A stretch of 64,000 nt of DNA from CAWHHZ01 sp963829355 (GCA_963829355.1 CAWHHZ010000020.1:1-64000); one strand, 5' to 3'; counted from the first letter of the stretch, positions 9,660 through 18,373 are shown. Translations and numbers: made by a program. The notes: a model not told the origin generated them from the letters alone.

Positions 9660-10658
9660 ATGAACCCCACGGGACGGCTGAAGGAAGTTACGATTCAGGG
9701 AGCTGGTGAACCCGATCGCGCGTTCGGCGCCGAGCGGAATTCGCTCTGCTTCTCGGAGTTGATCCTGCTGATCGACGAGTTGGCCGAGATGCGCCATCCG
9801 CCTGAAGTCGTCAGGTTTGAAGGCTTCCGGGCGTCGTCCGACACGATCCGCCTGCTCGAGTACACGCGGGCACGCCGGCTGAGTCCCAGAGTGAGGCTGT
9901 CTTTTTCCGATCTGTCCGTCGAGGCGGTGGAGGAGATCTCAGGCGAAACGGGCGCGATCATCGTCATACCGATCGAGGGCTCCATCGGCCGGAGTGGAGG
10001 GGACAAACCGATTCGCGTGGCCGAGCATGCAGCGTCGGTCGGGATCGACCTCGAGATCGAGACATTGCTCCGGCCCTTCGATATCAGAGGGCTGGAATCG
10101 CTGGCGCGATTCGTCAAGGCATCCGGATTTCGCTGGTGGCAGGTAGACTTTCTCGGGCACCCGTCCCGCGGCGGTGGGCTGCTTCGAGGACGTGAGATTG
10201 CCCGCACGTTCTCATTTCTCAACGGACTCCGAAAGCAAATGAAAACCGTGATCGAGATCAGAGAGGCCCCCTCCTTTATCCGGTTCATGGAAGCGAAACG
10301 TGCGAGGGGACATGAGCAGCCGGGGATGATCCGGGTCGTGACCAGCCGCGACACACTCTTCGTCAGTGCCGCGGGGGAGGTGACACCGGGCAGAGCTCTG
10401 AATCTTGCCGTCGGAGACGTCAGGGAAACCGAGATCGATCGTATCTACACCCACTCTCCTCTCCTGATTGCTCTGCGCGACCCTGAGCGCCTCAGCGGCA
10501 GGTGTGGATCGTGTGAGTTGAATGCCATCTGTGGTGGCTCCCGCGCACGAGCATGGCGTGTCTCGCGGAATCTACTCGCGGAAGATCCGGGATGCTACAG
10601 AGCGCGGTCCTCGAGCACTGCGATCTCCACCGCAGGCCTGAGAGCGGATCACACTTGA
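9660..10658 (+). CDS. SPASM-domain protein lacking the radical-SAM cysteine motif
   Basis: From ATG 9660 (GGAGGTG 7 bases upstream) the product is 332 residues. The C-terminus has the SPASM auxiliary-cluster pattern 'GRCGSCELNAICGGSRARA' (C282, C285, C291) and a later Cys in 'EDPGCYRA', as in AhbD/NirJ-type heme-maturation enzymes. A TIM-barrel-like middle is evident, but no CxxxCxxC radical-SAM site exists and the usual GGDP/L loop is replaced by 'RFEGFRASSD'. It may be a catalytically inactive relative or partner protein. It is divergent from the Crp/Fnr gene. Confidence 0.65.
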   Translation: MNPTGRLKEVTIQGAGEPDRAFGAERNSLCFSELILLIDELAEMRHPPEVVRFEGFRASSDTIRLLEYTRARRLSPRVRLSFSDLSVEAVEEISGETGAIIVIPIEGSIGRSGGDKPIRVAEHAASVGIDLEIETLLRPFDIRGLESLARFVKASGFRWWQVDFLGHPSRGGGLLRGREIARTFSFLNGLRKQMKTVIEIREAPSFIRFMEAKRARGHEQPGMIRVVTSRDTLFVSAAGEVTPGRALNLAVGDVRETEIDRIYTHSPLLIALRDPERLSGRCGSCELNAICGGSRARAWRVSRNLLAEDPGCYRARSSSTAISTAGLRADHT

Positions 10659-10732
10659 CGACATGTGTCGACAGCCGCAGTGACTGTTTCGACGAAGTTT
10701 CCGCACTGGGATCAACGACTGCAACCTGAGGC

Positions 10733-12406
10733 TTACGAGCGATCCTGTGATTCATCTGCTCGAGTCGCATCGAGATGCCGTCCCAACACGAAGACACGGG
10801 ACGAGTCGCCGTGCACGAGGTTGACGCCCTCGATCTCCGAGAGACTGATGAGGCCGAGTTCCCCGGTCATTTCCTCAGCCTTCCGCAGCTCTTTTTCCGT
10901 GGCAATGAGCACACCCTGTTCGTTGCGACGAGACCATTCGACGACGTCTTCGCCACCTTTCAGCATCTCCACTCTGCCCCGATCGAGGTAGAAGACGAGA
11001 CTCGGCTCGGTGTACCCCACTGCGGCAACGGGCACATCAGGGGAGGTCAGGGTATTGACGGCCGCGACGATCGAAGGAGTCAGCTTCATCTCTTCGGCAG
11101 CAGGCACGATGAAGAACGCGAGCATCGCCTGCATCAGAAACGCTCCGACGAGCTGCAGCCGGACCGTCCTTTCGACCTGACCGGGACCGGACCGGAGTCC
11201 GAACAGAGTCATTGTGGTCGTGAGAATTCCGAGGCCGAAGAGCTCCGCGGCGAGACCATGGATCTGGAGAAACCACGCCCCGACCAGGAACGTCGCGGAG
11301 AGCAATCCGCCACCGATACCGAACAGTATCTTCCCGGCTCTTCCCGCCGCAATCGCGTCGTTTCCGTCGAAGTCGAGTGATCCGGCCACCACGAGCGCCA
11401 GCGCAGGCCAGACCGGGAGCACGTAGTGTGGCAGCTTGGTCGCGACCAGCGTCATCAGGATCAATGTCGGGATAATCCATCCGAGAAGCACCGCGCGACT
11501 TCGAGAATCTCTCTCCCTCCCTTGCCATAAACGCCGCAAAGCACCCGGCAGGTAGAGCGTCCAGGGGAAAAAGGCCAGCGCAATGATCACCAGATAGTAG
11601 GGAAGGAAGAGAAAGAAATCGCCACCGTGAGACTCCAGCGGCTGCATCGATCGTTGCAGAACGTGATAGCCGAGACCGCGCGAGGCGAGCTCACCACCCG
11701 TCGCGCGATTCGCGGGAAGACCCCAAAGGAGAAGAAGGACGACTCCGATCAGCACAGCGACTGCCAGCCCGCCCCAGTCTCTCCGGTTCGAAAGGATGGC
11801 GGAGCGATCGAGCCACCAGGCGCCCGCGGCTCCGAGAACAACCACGGCGAGACCAACAGGTCCCTTCGTGAGCAGCGCGCCACCAAAAACGATTCCGAGA
11901 AGAGCGACCCGCCCGAACGAGAGGGAACCGGGAGGCGCCGTGATCAGAATCGCGAAAGCTCCGGTGATCCAGGCGAGCAGAAGCGCGTCAGTCGTCGCCG
12001 CGGATCCGCTCACGAGAAGGAGCGGTGTGCTCGCCAGAATGAGTGAGGCGAGGATTGCGCGCCGGGGTCCGAAGAGGCGGCGTCCGATCAGAAACGTCAG
12101 GAAGCAGACGATTCCCGCTGCGAGTGGCGCGACACCCCGGGCTCCGAGCTCCGTCTGCCCGAAAAGGCGGATCGGAACCGACATCAACCAGTAGATGAGG
12201 ATCGGCTTGTGCAGCCGCGGTTCGCCATTGAAGGTGGGAACCAGCCAGTTCCCTGACTGCATCATTTCCACCGTGGCGCGTGCAAAGCGCGGCTCGTCAC
12301 GATCCCAGAGCGAACCGGCCGATGCGACGACGCCGTACCAGACGATGACCGCGAGGCCAATCCCGATCGCAAGGCGAACGCCGCCGGAGCGCTCAGCGTT
12401 GATCAT
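10733..12406 (-). CDS. ArnT-like membrane glycosyltransferase (GT83/PMT family)
   Basis: The 557-residue protein has about 11 membrane segments. The first periplasmic loop holds 'LWDRDEPRFARATVEMM' (the D-E/R motif) and 'GNWLVPTFNGEPRLHKPIL', hallmark of ArnT and related undecaprenyl-phosphate-sugar transferases. A soluble C-terminal domain follows. It probably adds a sugar to lipid A or another envelope acceptor at the outer face of the inner membrane. The start at 12406 ('MINAERSGG') overlaps the PAP2 gene end by 14 bases, so the two genes are likely translationally coupled. A longer upstream frame has no support. Confidence 0.85.
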   Translation of the reverse strand: MINAERSGGVRLAIGIGLAVIVWYGVVASAGSLWDRDEPRFARATVEMMQSGNWLVPTFNGEPRLHKPILIYWLMSVPIRLFGQTELGARGVAPLAAGIVCFLTFLIGRRLFGPRRAILASLILASTPLLLVSGSAATTDALLLAWITGAFAILITAPPGSLSFGRVALLGIVFGGALLTKGPVGLAVVVLGAAGAWWLDRSAILSNRRDWGGLAVAVLIGVVLLLLWGLPANRATGGELASRGLGYHVLQRSMQPLESHGGDFFLFLPYYLVIIALAFFPWTLYLPGALRRLWQGRERDSRSRAVLLGWIIPTLILMTLVATKLPHYVLPVWPALALVVAGSLDFDGNDAIAAGRAGKILFGIGGGLLSATFLVGAWFLQIHGLAAELFGLGILTTTMTLFGLRSGPGQVERTVRLQLVGAFLMQAMLAFFIVPAAEEMKLTPSIVAAVNTLTSPDVPVAAVGYTEPSLVFYLDRGRVEMLKGGEDVVEWSRRNEQGVLIATEKELRKAEEMTGELGLISLSEIEGVNLVHGDSSRVFVLGRHLDATRADESQDRS

Positions 12407-13214
12407 GCAACGTCGCCGGTTTCCACGCCAGAACAAGCCCAACGAAGAGCACGGCGGGGCCCCAGACCGATCCAAATGTGTCCCAGTACCCGGTCGATTT
12501 CGCCCATACGATCCGCGAAGCAATGAAGAGCACGATCGCGAACACGCCGAGAGAAGCCACCATACGACCAGACATCTCGATCGTCCTGAACCGTCTGGTC
12601 ATCGCGAGACACCCGCAGAGTAGCCCGATGAGGATCCCCGCCGTCACATCGGACACATGATGGTATCCACCCGAGACTCGAGCGAGTGAGACACCTATGA
12701 TCAGTGCAGTCATAAGGGGAGCCGTCGCTGGAAAATCGACGACGACCGGAATGGCCACTGCCGCTAAGGACGCCACGTCTCCACTCGGAAACGAGCGATG
12801 GTCCGCTCCGTTCGGACGCTCGACGTCGGTAAAGGCCTTCAGCGGAGTGACCATGGCCGCGACGAGGATCAGAGCGATGAGAACACGGCTCGTGAGACGG
12901 CGCCACCCGTGAATCCCGAGCATCAGGGCGAGGACGACCAGGATGTCGGCCTTCCCCCATGGCTTGAAAACCGTCTGAAGAGTGTGTGTGATCTCGAGGC
13001 TCATCGAGGTCTCGATCGACCCCGTAGCGGCTTCGTCGAGTGCATGCATCCGATGCCACGCCTGCATCAACGTGTGATCCCCCGCCAGCGGCAGCGCGAT
13101 AACGGTGAGAGTCAGAACGAACAGGATCAGGAGCGGCCAGCGCTTCCTTCCAGCCGTCAGCGGATCCCGCGGGACCTCGGCGACCTGCTCTGTCTGAGTG
13201 TTTCTGCGGATCAT
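12393..13214 (-). CDS. PAP2-family membrane phosphatase
   Basis: The 273-residue protein, started at ATG 13214 with GAGGGACAG just upstream, has six hydrophobic segments and the PAP2 motifs: 'KAFTDVERPNG' (K-x6-RP), 'SFPSGDVAS' (motif 2) and 'ARVSGGYHHVSDV' (R-x5-H-x3-D). Motif 2 reads PSGD where most members have PSGH. With the overlapping ArnT-like gene it suggests a lipid-phosphate cycle: a polyprenyl or lipid A phosphatase acting outside the inner membrane. Substrate is not determined by the sequence. Confidence 0.85.
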   Translation of the reverse strand: MIRRNTQTEQVAEVPRDPLTAGRKRWPLLILFVLTLTVIALPLAGDHTLMQAWHRMHALDEAATGSIETSMSLEITHTLQTVFKPWGKADILVVLALMLGIHGWRRLTSRVLIALILVAAMVTPLKAFTDVERPNGADHRSFPSGDVASLAAVAIPVVVDFPATAPLMTALIIGVSLARVSGGYHHVSDVTAGILIGLLCGCLAMTRRFRTIEMSGRMVASLGVFAIVLFIASRIVWAKSTGYWDTFGSVWGPAVLFVGLVLAWKPATLHDQR

Positions 13215-13639
13215 CTGTCCCTCACGGACTGATCGACACAATGGGGGGCGCTGGGATGGTGAAGCGTCTGACTCCTCTATCGAAACGAAAAATATCGGAC
13301 GGAAGATTCCACTCGACACAAACCGTCTCTTTCGTTGCTCTCGGCTATACATCCTCTGCTGGATCGGAAGACGATCGCCCGGAGTCGTACGATGGAGGCT
13401 CCCGCCCGGGCACCTCCAGGTCGGGTAATCTTCCATCCTCTCGCGGAAGATCGGGATGCTGCGGGCCATGCCCACGAGGCTCGGGTTTTCGGTCGCTGAG
13501 CTCAGACCCGGCCACTCCTGAGCTGGTGTACGGGCAGGCGATCGAGAAATGCCGGGGTGGCGCCTCGAGCGGTTCCTCTTTTGCAGTATGTCATCCGATG
13601 TCCCCCTGCAGCTCAACTGCAACAGAAGGAGAAACTGAA
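13215..13639. other. Divergent intergenic region
   Basis: About 425 bases separate the PAP2 gene (minus) and the CHRD gene (plus). A forward frame is open through most of it but reads as non-protein-like sequence. It should hold both promoters and an unusually long leader for the secreted CHRD gene. I see no recognised riboswitch. Confidence 0.4.
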
Positions 13640-15100
13640 ATGAGATCCAGATATCTGATTCCGACAGCCCTGTTACTGCTCATGTTTTCATTGCCGGCGC
13701 TCGCGTCCACCTACCAGGTAGAACTGGGTGGAGGCCTCTCGAATGATCCGGACGGGAGCGGGACGGCGATCCTCACGATCGAGGGAAACGCGATCGGCTA
13801 CACGGTGACCTACGAGGGGATCGGAACGCCGGTCGGTGCGCAGATTCACGCGGGTGCCATCGATGTTGTCGGTGACGCGGTCGTTGATCTGACGCCGAGC
13901 TTCGGTTCGACTTCCGCAAGCGGATTCGTCGAAGCTCCGGCCAATGTGATCCAGTCGATCATGGACAGCCCGGGAGGTTTCTATCTCGAGATCAGCACCG
14001 GAGAGTTTCCCGATGGTGCCATCCGCGGTCAGCTCGAGCAGGTCGCGTCGGGTTATGACTCGCTGACGCTCGTGCTGGAGGACGTGGATACGTTTCCATC
14101 CCAGTGTCCGACGAACGCGTCTGGTATCGTCACGCTCGATTTCAGAGCGGACGCCATCGACTACACATTCCAGCTCGAGAACGTGCAGAATCCCACGGCA
14201 GCGCACATTCACACAGGCACGGAAGTCGAAACGGGACCGATCCTCGTCGACCTGAATCCCCACTTCACAGGAGGTATCGCCACGGGATCGGTCCCGATCA
14301 CCGCCGCAATGAGGGCAGAGATTCTCGCGAACAGGGGCCGTCTCTACGTCAATGTCCACACTGCGGATCATCCCGATGGAGCCCTGCGCGCGCAGCTTGG
14401 ACATATGCACGTCCTGCCAGTCGTGGGCCGCGCCGTCGGTCAGAACAACACCAACTATGTCACGGACCTCGTTGTGGCGAACCACGGACCCAGGACGAGA
14501 ATACAGATCGACTTCTTTCCCTCCACGCTCAGCGGACTCGATGAGCCGGTCGCCTCCCGAAGCATCACGCTTCCGGAGAGCTCACAGCTGGTGCTCAATG
14601 ATGTCGTCGGCAGCTTCTTCAACGAGGCTACGCTCGGTGCGATGACGATCGTTTCGTCCGGATCGATCGAGGCGGTTGCACGTGTCTCGAATGATCTCAG
14701 AGCTCAGGGACTTGGAACGAACGGCTTCTTTGTGGAAGCCGAGCAGCTGGTGAATGTGGAGAAGAAGGGTCTCCTCACGTTCCTTTCTCATGCATCGGCC
14801 ACCGAGATACAGGCGCGTGAGGGGTTCAGAACGAACATGGGGTACTTCAACCCGTTGGATACGCCGTCGGAGCTCACGCTGACGATCCGCTCAGGGAGCA
14901 ATGGCGCGGCGATCGGAACCACCACGATCCTCGTCGGTCCCTATCAGCACCTCCAGCGGAGCATCTCTCAGCTCTTCCCGGACGCGTCCGCCGAGGCGCT
15001 GGACAGCTTCTACGCGACCTGGAGCTCCACGCAGCCGATGTATGTCTATGCCGCAGTGACGGACAACTTTACTGGAGACGCGATGCTCCTCCAGGACTGA
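13640..15100 (+). CDS. Secreted protein with two CHRD domains and a beta-rich C-terminal module
   Basis: The start at 13640 follows AGAAGGAGAAACTGA and gives a signal peptide (cleavage about residue 20, 'FSLPALAS'). Two CHRD domains follow (about residues 22-140 and 145-255), each with the 'AQIHAG'/'AHIHTG' and 'FPDGAIRGQL'/'HPDGALRAQL' signatures. The last 220 residues form a different module starting 'LPVVGRAVGQNNTNYVTDL', homologous to the N-terminal part of the collagen-like protein at 28655-30127. The product should be extracytoplasmic. A strong terminator follows 30 bases downstream. Function is unknown. Confidence 0.85.
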   Translation: MRSRYLIPTALLLLMFSLPALASTYQVELGGGLSNDPDGSGTAILTIEGNAIGYTVTYEGIGTPVGAQIHAGAIDVVGDAVVDLTPSFGSTSASGFVEAPANVIQSIMDSPGGFYLEISTGEFPDGAIRGQLEQVASGYDSLTLVLEDVDTFPSQCPTNASGIVTLDFRADAIDYTFQLENVQNPTAAHIHTGTEVETGPILVDLNPHFTGGIATGSVPITAAMRAEILANRGRLYVNVHTADHPDGALRAQLGHMHVLPVVGRAVGQNNTNYVTDLVVANHGPRTRIQIDFFPSTLSGLDEPVASRSITLPESSQLVLNDVVGSFFNEATLGAMTIVSSGSIEAVARVSNDLRAQGLGTNGFFVEAEQLVNVEKKGLLTFLSHASATEIQAREGFRTNMGYFNPLDTPSELTLTIRSGSNGAAIGTTTILVGPYQHLQRSISQLFPDASAEALDSFYATWSSTQPMYVYAAVTDNFTGDAMLLQD

Positions 15101-15130
15101 TTCTCACTGAGGGGCTGTGAAAAGATCTGG

Positions 15131-15161
15131 AAAGCCCGTCGGTCTCCGACGGGCTTTTTTT
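15131..15161 (+). terminator. Rho-independent terminator of the CHRD gene
   Basis: A perfect 12-bp stem AAAGCCCGTCGG / CCGACGGGCTTT with a TCT loop runs into a T7 tract. It ends 61 bases after the CHRD stop codon. Confidence 0.92.
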
Positions 15162-15331
15162 GATCGATCTTCATCGCCGTCCTGGTTGCGTCCGCATTGA
15201 TTGTGGCCGCTTTGATGATCCAATCTGCAGCGGCCGCGTGTCGAAGTGGATCAGCCGGGACCGGAATTCGTGCGTGCGACCGGCAAGTGCGCCACCTGAG
15301 TGATCTCCGGCGTGCTCCGAACAGTTCCTGA

Positions 15332-15892
15332 CTACGAAGCGTCATACGCCTGCCTGAGCCAGGCGACGAGCTCCTTGTCCACCTCGGACTTCGACTCGAG
15401 TCTCACACGGTGACTGACCATCGCGTTGAAGCTTCCGGAGGCTTCGAGGCGGTCAGTCGGCTCTGCGCCCTTTAGGTTGATCCCGACGTCGACACGCGTT
15501 GCAGTCGATGGCTGAATCAGTCCGAACTGCTTGCTGCGGCGGAGACTGACATAGCCTTTCTTCGGCGCGATCTCGACATCCGATCCGAACGTCTTCACCT
15601 TCGCGATCAGAGCCTCGTAGATCGGGCGCAATTCGCTCTTCTTTCCGGAGTACTGCGCGTCGACCAGATCAGCGGACTCCGAGAAGGACGCATCGCTCTC
15701 GAGCGCTCGATGCGCCACCAGATTGGCGTATCCGTGCGTCAGGCCGTGATCGCTCTTGAGCATCTTGACGATCTCGCCATGCTTCTTCCCGCCGCTCTTC
15801 CTGACGAGTGAGACCCATTGTGCAATCGTTTTTCCGGTCTTCTCTTCGAGGTTGCGGATCATCGTGTCCGCTGCGTCATCCATATTTGCCAT
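15332..15892 (-). CDS. DUF4287/DUF5655 protein
   Basis: The 186-residue protein has an N-terminal DUF4287 segment ('NLEEKTGKTIAQWVSLVRK', 'HGLTHGYANLVAH') and a C-terminal DUF5655 segment ('PIYEALIAKVKTFGSDVEI', 'KKGYVSLRRSKQFGLI'). The combination is common in soil bacteria. No enzymatic function is established; it is small, soluble and has no signal peptide. Confidence 0.85.
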   Translation of the reverse strand: MANMDDAADTMIRNLEEKTGKTIAQWVSLVRKSGGKKHGEIVKMLKSDHGLTHGYANLVAHRALESDASFSESADLVDAQYSGKKSELRPIYEALIAKVKTFGSDVEIAPKKGYVSLRRSKQFGLIQPSTATRVDVGINLKGAEPTDRLEASGSFNAMVSHRVRLESKSEVDKELVAWLRQAYDAS

Positions 15893-15948
15893 TGTTCAAT
15901 CACCTTTATGTCGTGAAGGTTTGGGCGTAGGAGTCAGATCGTCTCGCC

Positions 15949-16317
15949 TCACGCCCGCTGGGGCGCCAGGGACTCTGCTCTCCCGTACCGCTGGGTGACC
16001 CACCCGACGATTGCGCCGAGAGCGCCACCGGGCAGCATGATTGCGAAATAGTAGTGCTCACCCGTCTCTGAAGGCATCGCCGCGACGAGGAAGGCCAGGA
16101 GCAGCCCAACCGCGAGTCCGAATACTATGCCTGCAGCGGTCGAGTGAACCTTCCTGGCGAACCAGCCGGCGAGCGCACCCGCGATCATTCCTTTCATCGT
16201 CGAGCCGATGACGATGCCGATCATGTAGGGGCGAACCTCCGGAGTGAACCATGCGGTGAGTCCGTCGAAAATACCGAGAAAGCCTCCGAGCAGCAGTCCG
16301 AGTACGATCTTGTTCAT
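15949..16317 (-). CDS. Small glycine-rich membrane protein
   Basis: The 122-residue protein has about four hydrophobic segments rich in Gly ('VLGLLLGGFLGIFDGL', 'GMIAGALAGWFARKV', 'GIVFGLAVGLLLAFLV', 'GGALGAIVGWVTQRY'). I do not recognise a family. It is co-oriented with the DUF4287 gene, 56 bases apart, and AGAGGAGATTC sits before the ATG. An inner-membrane location is certain from composition; the role is unknown. Confidence 0.65.
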   Translation of the reverse strand: MNKIVLGLLLGGFLGIFDGLTAWFTPEVRPYMIGIVIGSTMKGMIAGALAGWFARKVHSTAAGIVFGLAVGLLLAFLVAAMPSETGEHYYFAIMLPGGALGAIVGWVTQRYGRAESLAPQRA

Positions 16318-16408
16318 GATGAATCTCCTCTCTTTCTGAATGTCGCTTCTGCTCTTCTATTCGCGTTTCACGTTGGATCCTTTAACTCGTTTGAAAAAAA
16401 TTTTCTCC

Positions 16409-16690
16409 TCACGTCCGAAACACCAGAAACAGGATCAGCCGCATCAGAAGGTATGCGGTGACGACCGTGATGGCGGCCTGATTGCGAGATCCCCATGTCA
16501 TCAGCCGCTCGATGGGTGTGGGTCGATGGACGCTCACCTGATCTCCGTCGAGCAGACGCTTCACGTCAGCCGCGAGAAGCGCGACCGAACCGTAGCGATC
16601 TGCCGGATCATCAGCCATGGCTTTTGCGAGGAGGGGCGGCCAGAGGCTTTCGGGTACGTTTCCAGTCCGACGGGTTGGCTGTCTCCACCC
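16409..16690 (-). pseudogene. Frameshifted C-terminal part of the Ser/Thr kinase
   Basis: In another frame than the kinase N-terminal part, this segment continues the kinase fold: 'VPESLWPPLLAKAMADDPA' and 'DRYGSVALLAADVKRLLDG', then a single hydrophobic segment 'AAITVVTAYLLMRLILFLV'. Joined with 16611-17384 it makes a complete catalytic C-lobe and a C-terminal membrane anchor. The total span (976 nt) is one base over a multiple of three, so one extra base between about 16660 and 16700 explains the break. Confidence 0.7.
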
Positions 16691-17384
16691 CCTCCACCAG
16701 GAAGCGGAGTACGGCTCCCAGGCTCCACACATCGGTCCGTTCGTCGATCTCGTCATTTCGGCCGGCCGCCTGCTCGGGAGCCATGAATCCCGGCGTTCCG
16801 ATCACGACACCATCCGCGGTTACTCGTGAGCTCGCGGGGGCGTCGGAATCAGATGATTCCGGGTCCGCTTCGGTCAATGCTCGTGCAATCCCCCAGTCCA
16901 TGACGAGCACTTCACCGAATGGCCCGACCATGATGTTTGCTGGTTTGAGATCGCGATGGATGATCTGCTTCGAGTGTGCGAGCTCGATCGGCTCGCAGAT
17001 GCGAAGAAAGAGGCGGAGGCGCTCCGCCAGACTCCCTTCCGGTCGTCGTTGTGCGATCGTGAATCCCTGCACCAGCTTCATCGCGTAGAATCGACGACCG
17101 TCCGGAAGCGTGCCTGCGTCGTGAATCGGAACAATTCCGGGATGCTCGAGCAGCGCGAGTGTTTGCGCTTCCCGTCGAAGGCGCTCCGCCGCCCGCCCAA
17201 CTCCTGTGACGTTGCTCAGCACCTTCACGGCGACGTCGCGCTCGAGCAGAAGATCGTGGACCTGATAGACGACACCCATTCCGCCGCGGCCGAGCTCCTG
17301 GACGAGTTGATACCGCTCCCCGCCGAGATCCGGGACCGCAGCGATTGCTCTCAGGTGCTCGACAGACGATTCCGGGATGTTCAT
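16611..17384 (-). CDS. Ser/Thr protein kinase (Hanks type), 3' end frameshifted
   Basis: Residues 1-225 hold a clear kinase domain: 'LGRGGMGVVYQ' (32-41), catalytic K54 in 'VAVKVL', 'HRDLKPAN' (143-150), 'MDWGIAR' (DWG instead of DFG, frequent in related kinases) and 'GTPGFMAPEQ'. After about residue 235 the frame leaves the fold and stops; the true C-terminus lies at 16409-16690 in another frame. The start overlaps the sigma-factor stop by 4 bases (ATGA), a sigma-kinase pair. The kinase is likely a membrane-anchored regulator of that sigma factor (inference from pairing). Confidence 0.82.
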   Translation of the reverse strand: MNIPESSVEHLRAIAAVPDLGGERYQLVQELGRGGMGVVYQVHDLLLERDVAVKVLSNVTGVGRAAERLRREAQTLALLEHPGIVPIHDAGTLPDGRRFYAMKLVQGFTIAQRRPEGSLAERLRLFLRICEPIELAHSKQIIHRDLKPANIMVGPFGEVLVMDWGIARALTEADPESSDSDAPASSRVTADGVVIGTPGFMAPEQAAGRNDEIDERTDVWSLGAVLRFLVEGVETANPSDWKRTRKPLAAPPRKSHG

Positions 17385-18124
17385 GGGTCGACTCCGAGCA
17401 AGTCGCGAGCTTCGCTGCGGAACTCGGCGTCGCTCGCGGTCAGCGACTCCAGCGTCTCGAGCACAATCGAGCGAAAGCGCCGTCGCGTGGCCGCGAGCCA
17501 GTTCGTCACCGATGTCTCCGGGATCGCCAGCTCCTCAGCCAGGTCACGATAGCTCCGGTCGGTTCCCTCCAGATCGTAGATCCGGAACAGTGTGAGGTGC
17601 TGATGCTTTCCTGCCGCTCCGAGCTCTGCCTCGAGGGCGCGAACCGATCGCTCCAGAACGCTGCGTACCCACTCCCGTCTCAGCAGCTCATCGGGCGCGC
17701 TGTCCGCACCGGACTGCTGCTCGGAGAGCTCGACTTCGGCGGCTTCGAAATCGAGCTCTTCCAGACCTCCACCGCGTTTGATGCGACCGGAGCTTCGGAG
17801 ATCGTCCGTGACGTGCCGGTCGATCAGCGTCCGCAGCCATGTGCGGAACGTTCCGCGTCCCGGATCGAAGCCGCTCAGAGCTTCCTGCTCGATAACCGTC
17901 GTGAGGAACGCCTGGGTCAGGTCCTTCGCTTCTTCGTTGCTCTTGTGCCAGCGGAGCCGGACGTACTTGTAGAGCGGCTTCCAGTAGATAGCGATCACCT
18001 CTTCCAGCGCCTGCGAGCGCACGGCGCCCTCGCTGCTCTGCACGCGATCGATCAGCGTGTGCCGCGTCGAGGGAAACTTACCCCTGCGACCGCCGATCGC
18101 CGTATCCGGATCAAATGGACTCAT
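17381..18124 (-). CDS. ECF-like sigma factor paired with a Ser/Thr kinase
   Basis: The 247-residue product from ATG 18124 ('MSPFDPDTAIGG') has region 2 ('YWKPLYKYVRLRWHKSNEE', 'DLTQAFLTTVIEQ', 'RGTFRTWLRTLIDRHVTD') and region 4 ('DRSYRDLAEELAIPETSVT', 'NWLAATRRRFRSIVLETLE'). It resembles the ECF-type sigma factors linked to Ser/Thr kinases in Acidobacteriota and Planctomycetes. The ATGA overlap with the kinase gene indicates coupling. A longer frame upstream runs through a dispersed repeat and is not the real start. No anti-sigma gene is nearby. Confidence 0.85.
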   Translation of the reverse strand: MSPFDPDTAIGGRRGKFPSTRHTLIDRVQSSEGAVRSQALEEVIAIYWKPLYKYVRLRWHKSNEEAKDLTQAFLTTVIEQEALSGFDPGRGTFRTWLRTLIDRHVTDDLRSSGRIKRGGGLEELDFEAAEVELSEQQSGADSAPDELLRREWVRSVLERSVRALEAELGAAGKHQHLTLFRIYDLEGTDRSYRDLAEELAIPETSVTNWLAATRRRFRSIVLETLESLTASDAEFRSEARDLLGVDP

Positions 18125-18145
18125 GGAACTGGAGGAATTGTACAG

Positions 18146-18200
18146 TGGGGGTCGGGTCTCCAGGCCCGACTCGCGGAGGGCTCCAGCCCTCCGCAAAGCA
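18146..18200. repeat. Dispersed palindrome GTCGGGTCTCCAGGCCCGAC, copy 1
   Basis: GTCGGGTCTCCAGGCCCGAC is followed by a second hairpin GGAGGGCTCCAGCCCTCC. The same composite unit recurs at 18291-18341, 26238-26292 and, in part and inverted, at 44624-44648. It lies just upstream of the sigma-factor start. Confidence 0.75.
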
Positions 18201-18290
18201 AAAACACCATGACCCCAAAGATCCGACCCGTAACGCCAGCCGTGATTCTGCTCGACCGCTTCTGGTCTCACATGTCGCGATTCTTGTTGG

Positions 18291-18341
18291 GGGGTCGGGT
18301 CTCCAGGCCCGACTCGCGGAGGGCTCCAGCCCTTCGCAAAG
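18291..18341. repeat. Dispersed palindrome GTCGGGTCTCCAGGCCCGAC, copy 2
   Basis: Same orientation and nearly the same sequence as copy 1, 145 bases away. It lies directly downstream of the orphan antitoxin gene, where a VapC toxin gene would be expected. Confidence 0.75.
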
Positions 18342-18373
18342 GAGAGCTCGGCGTGCTCGCTCAGTCGTTCCAG

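Noticed and set aside
13241..13639. N-terminal extension of the CHRD protein
   Set aside because: The frame is open, but the sequence is not protein-like and a good ribosome-binding site and signal peptide mark the start at 13640.
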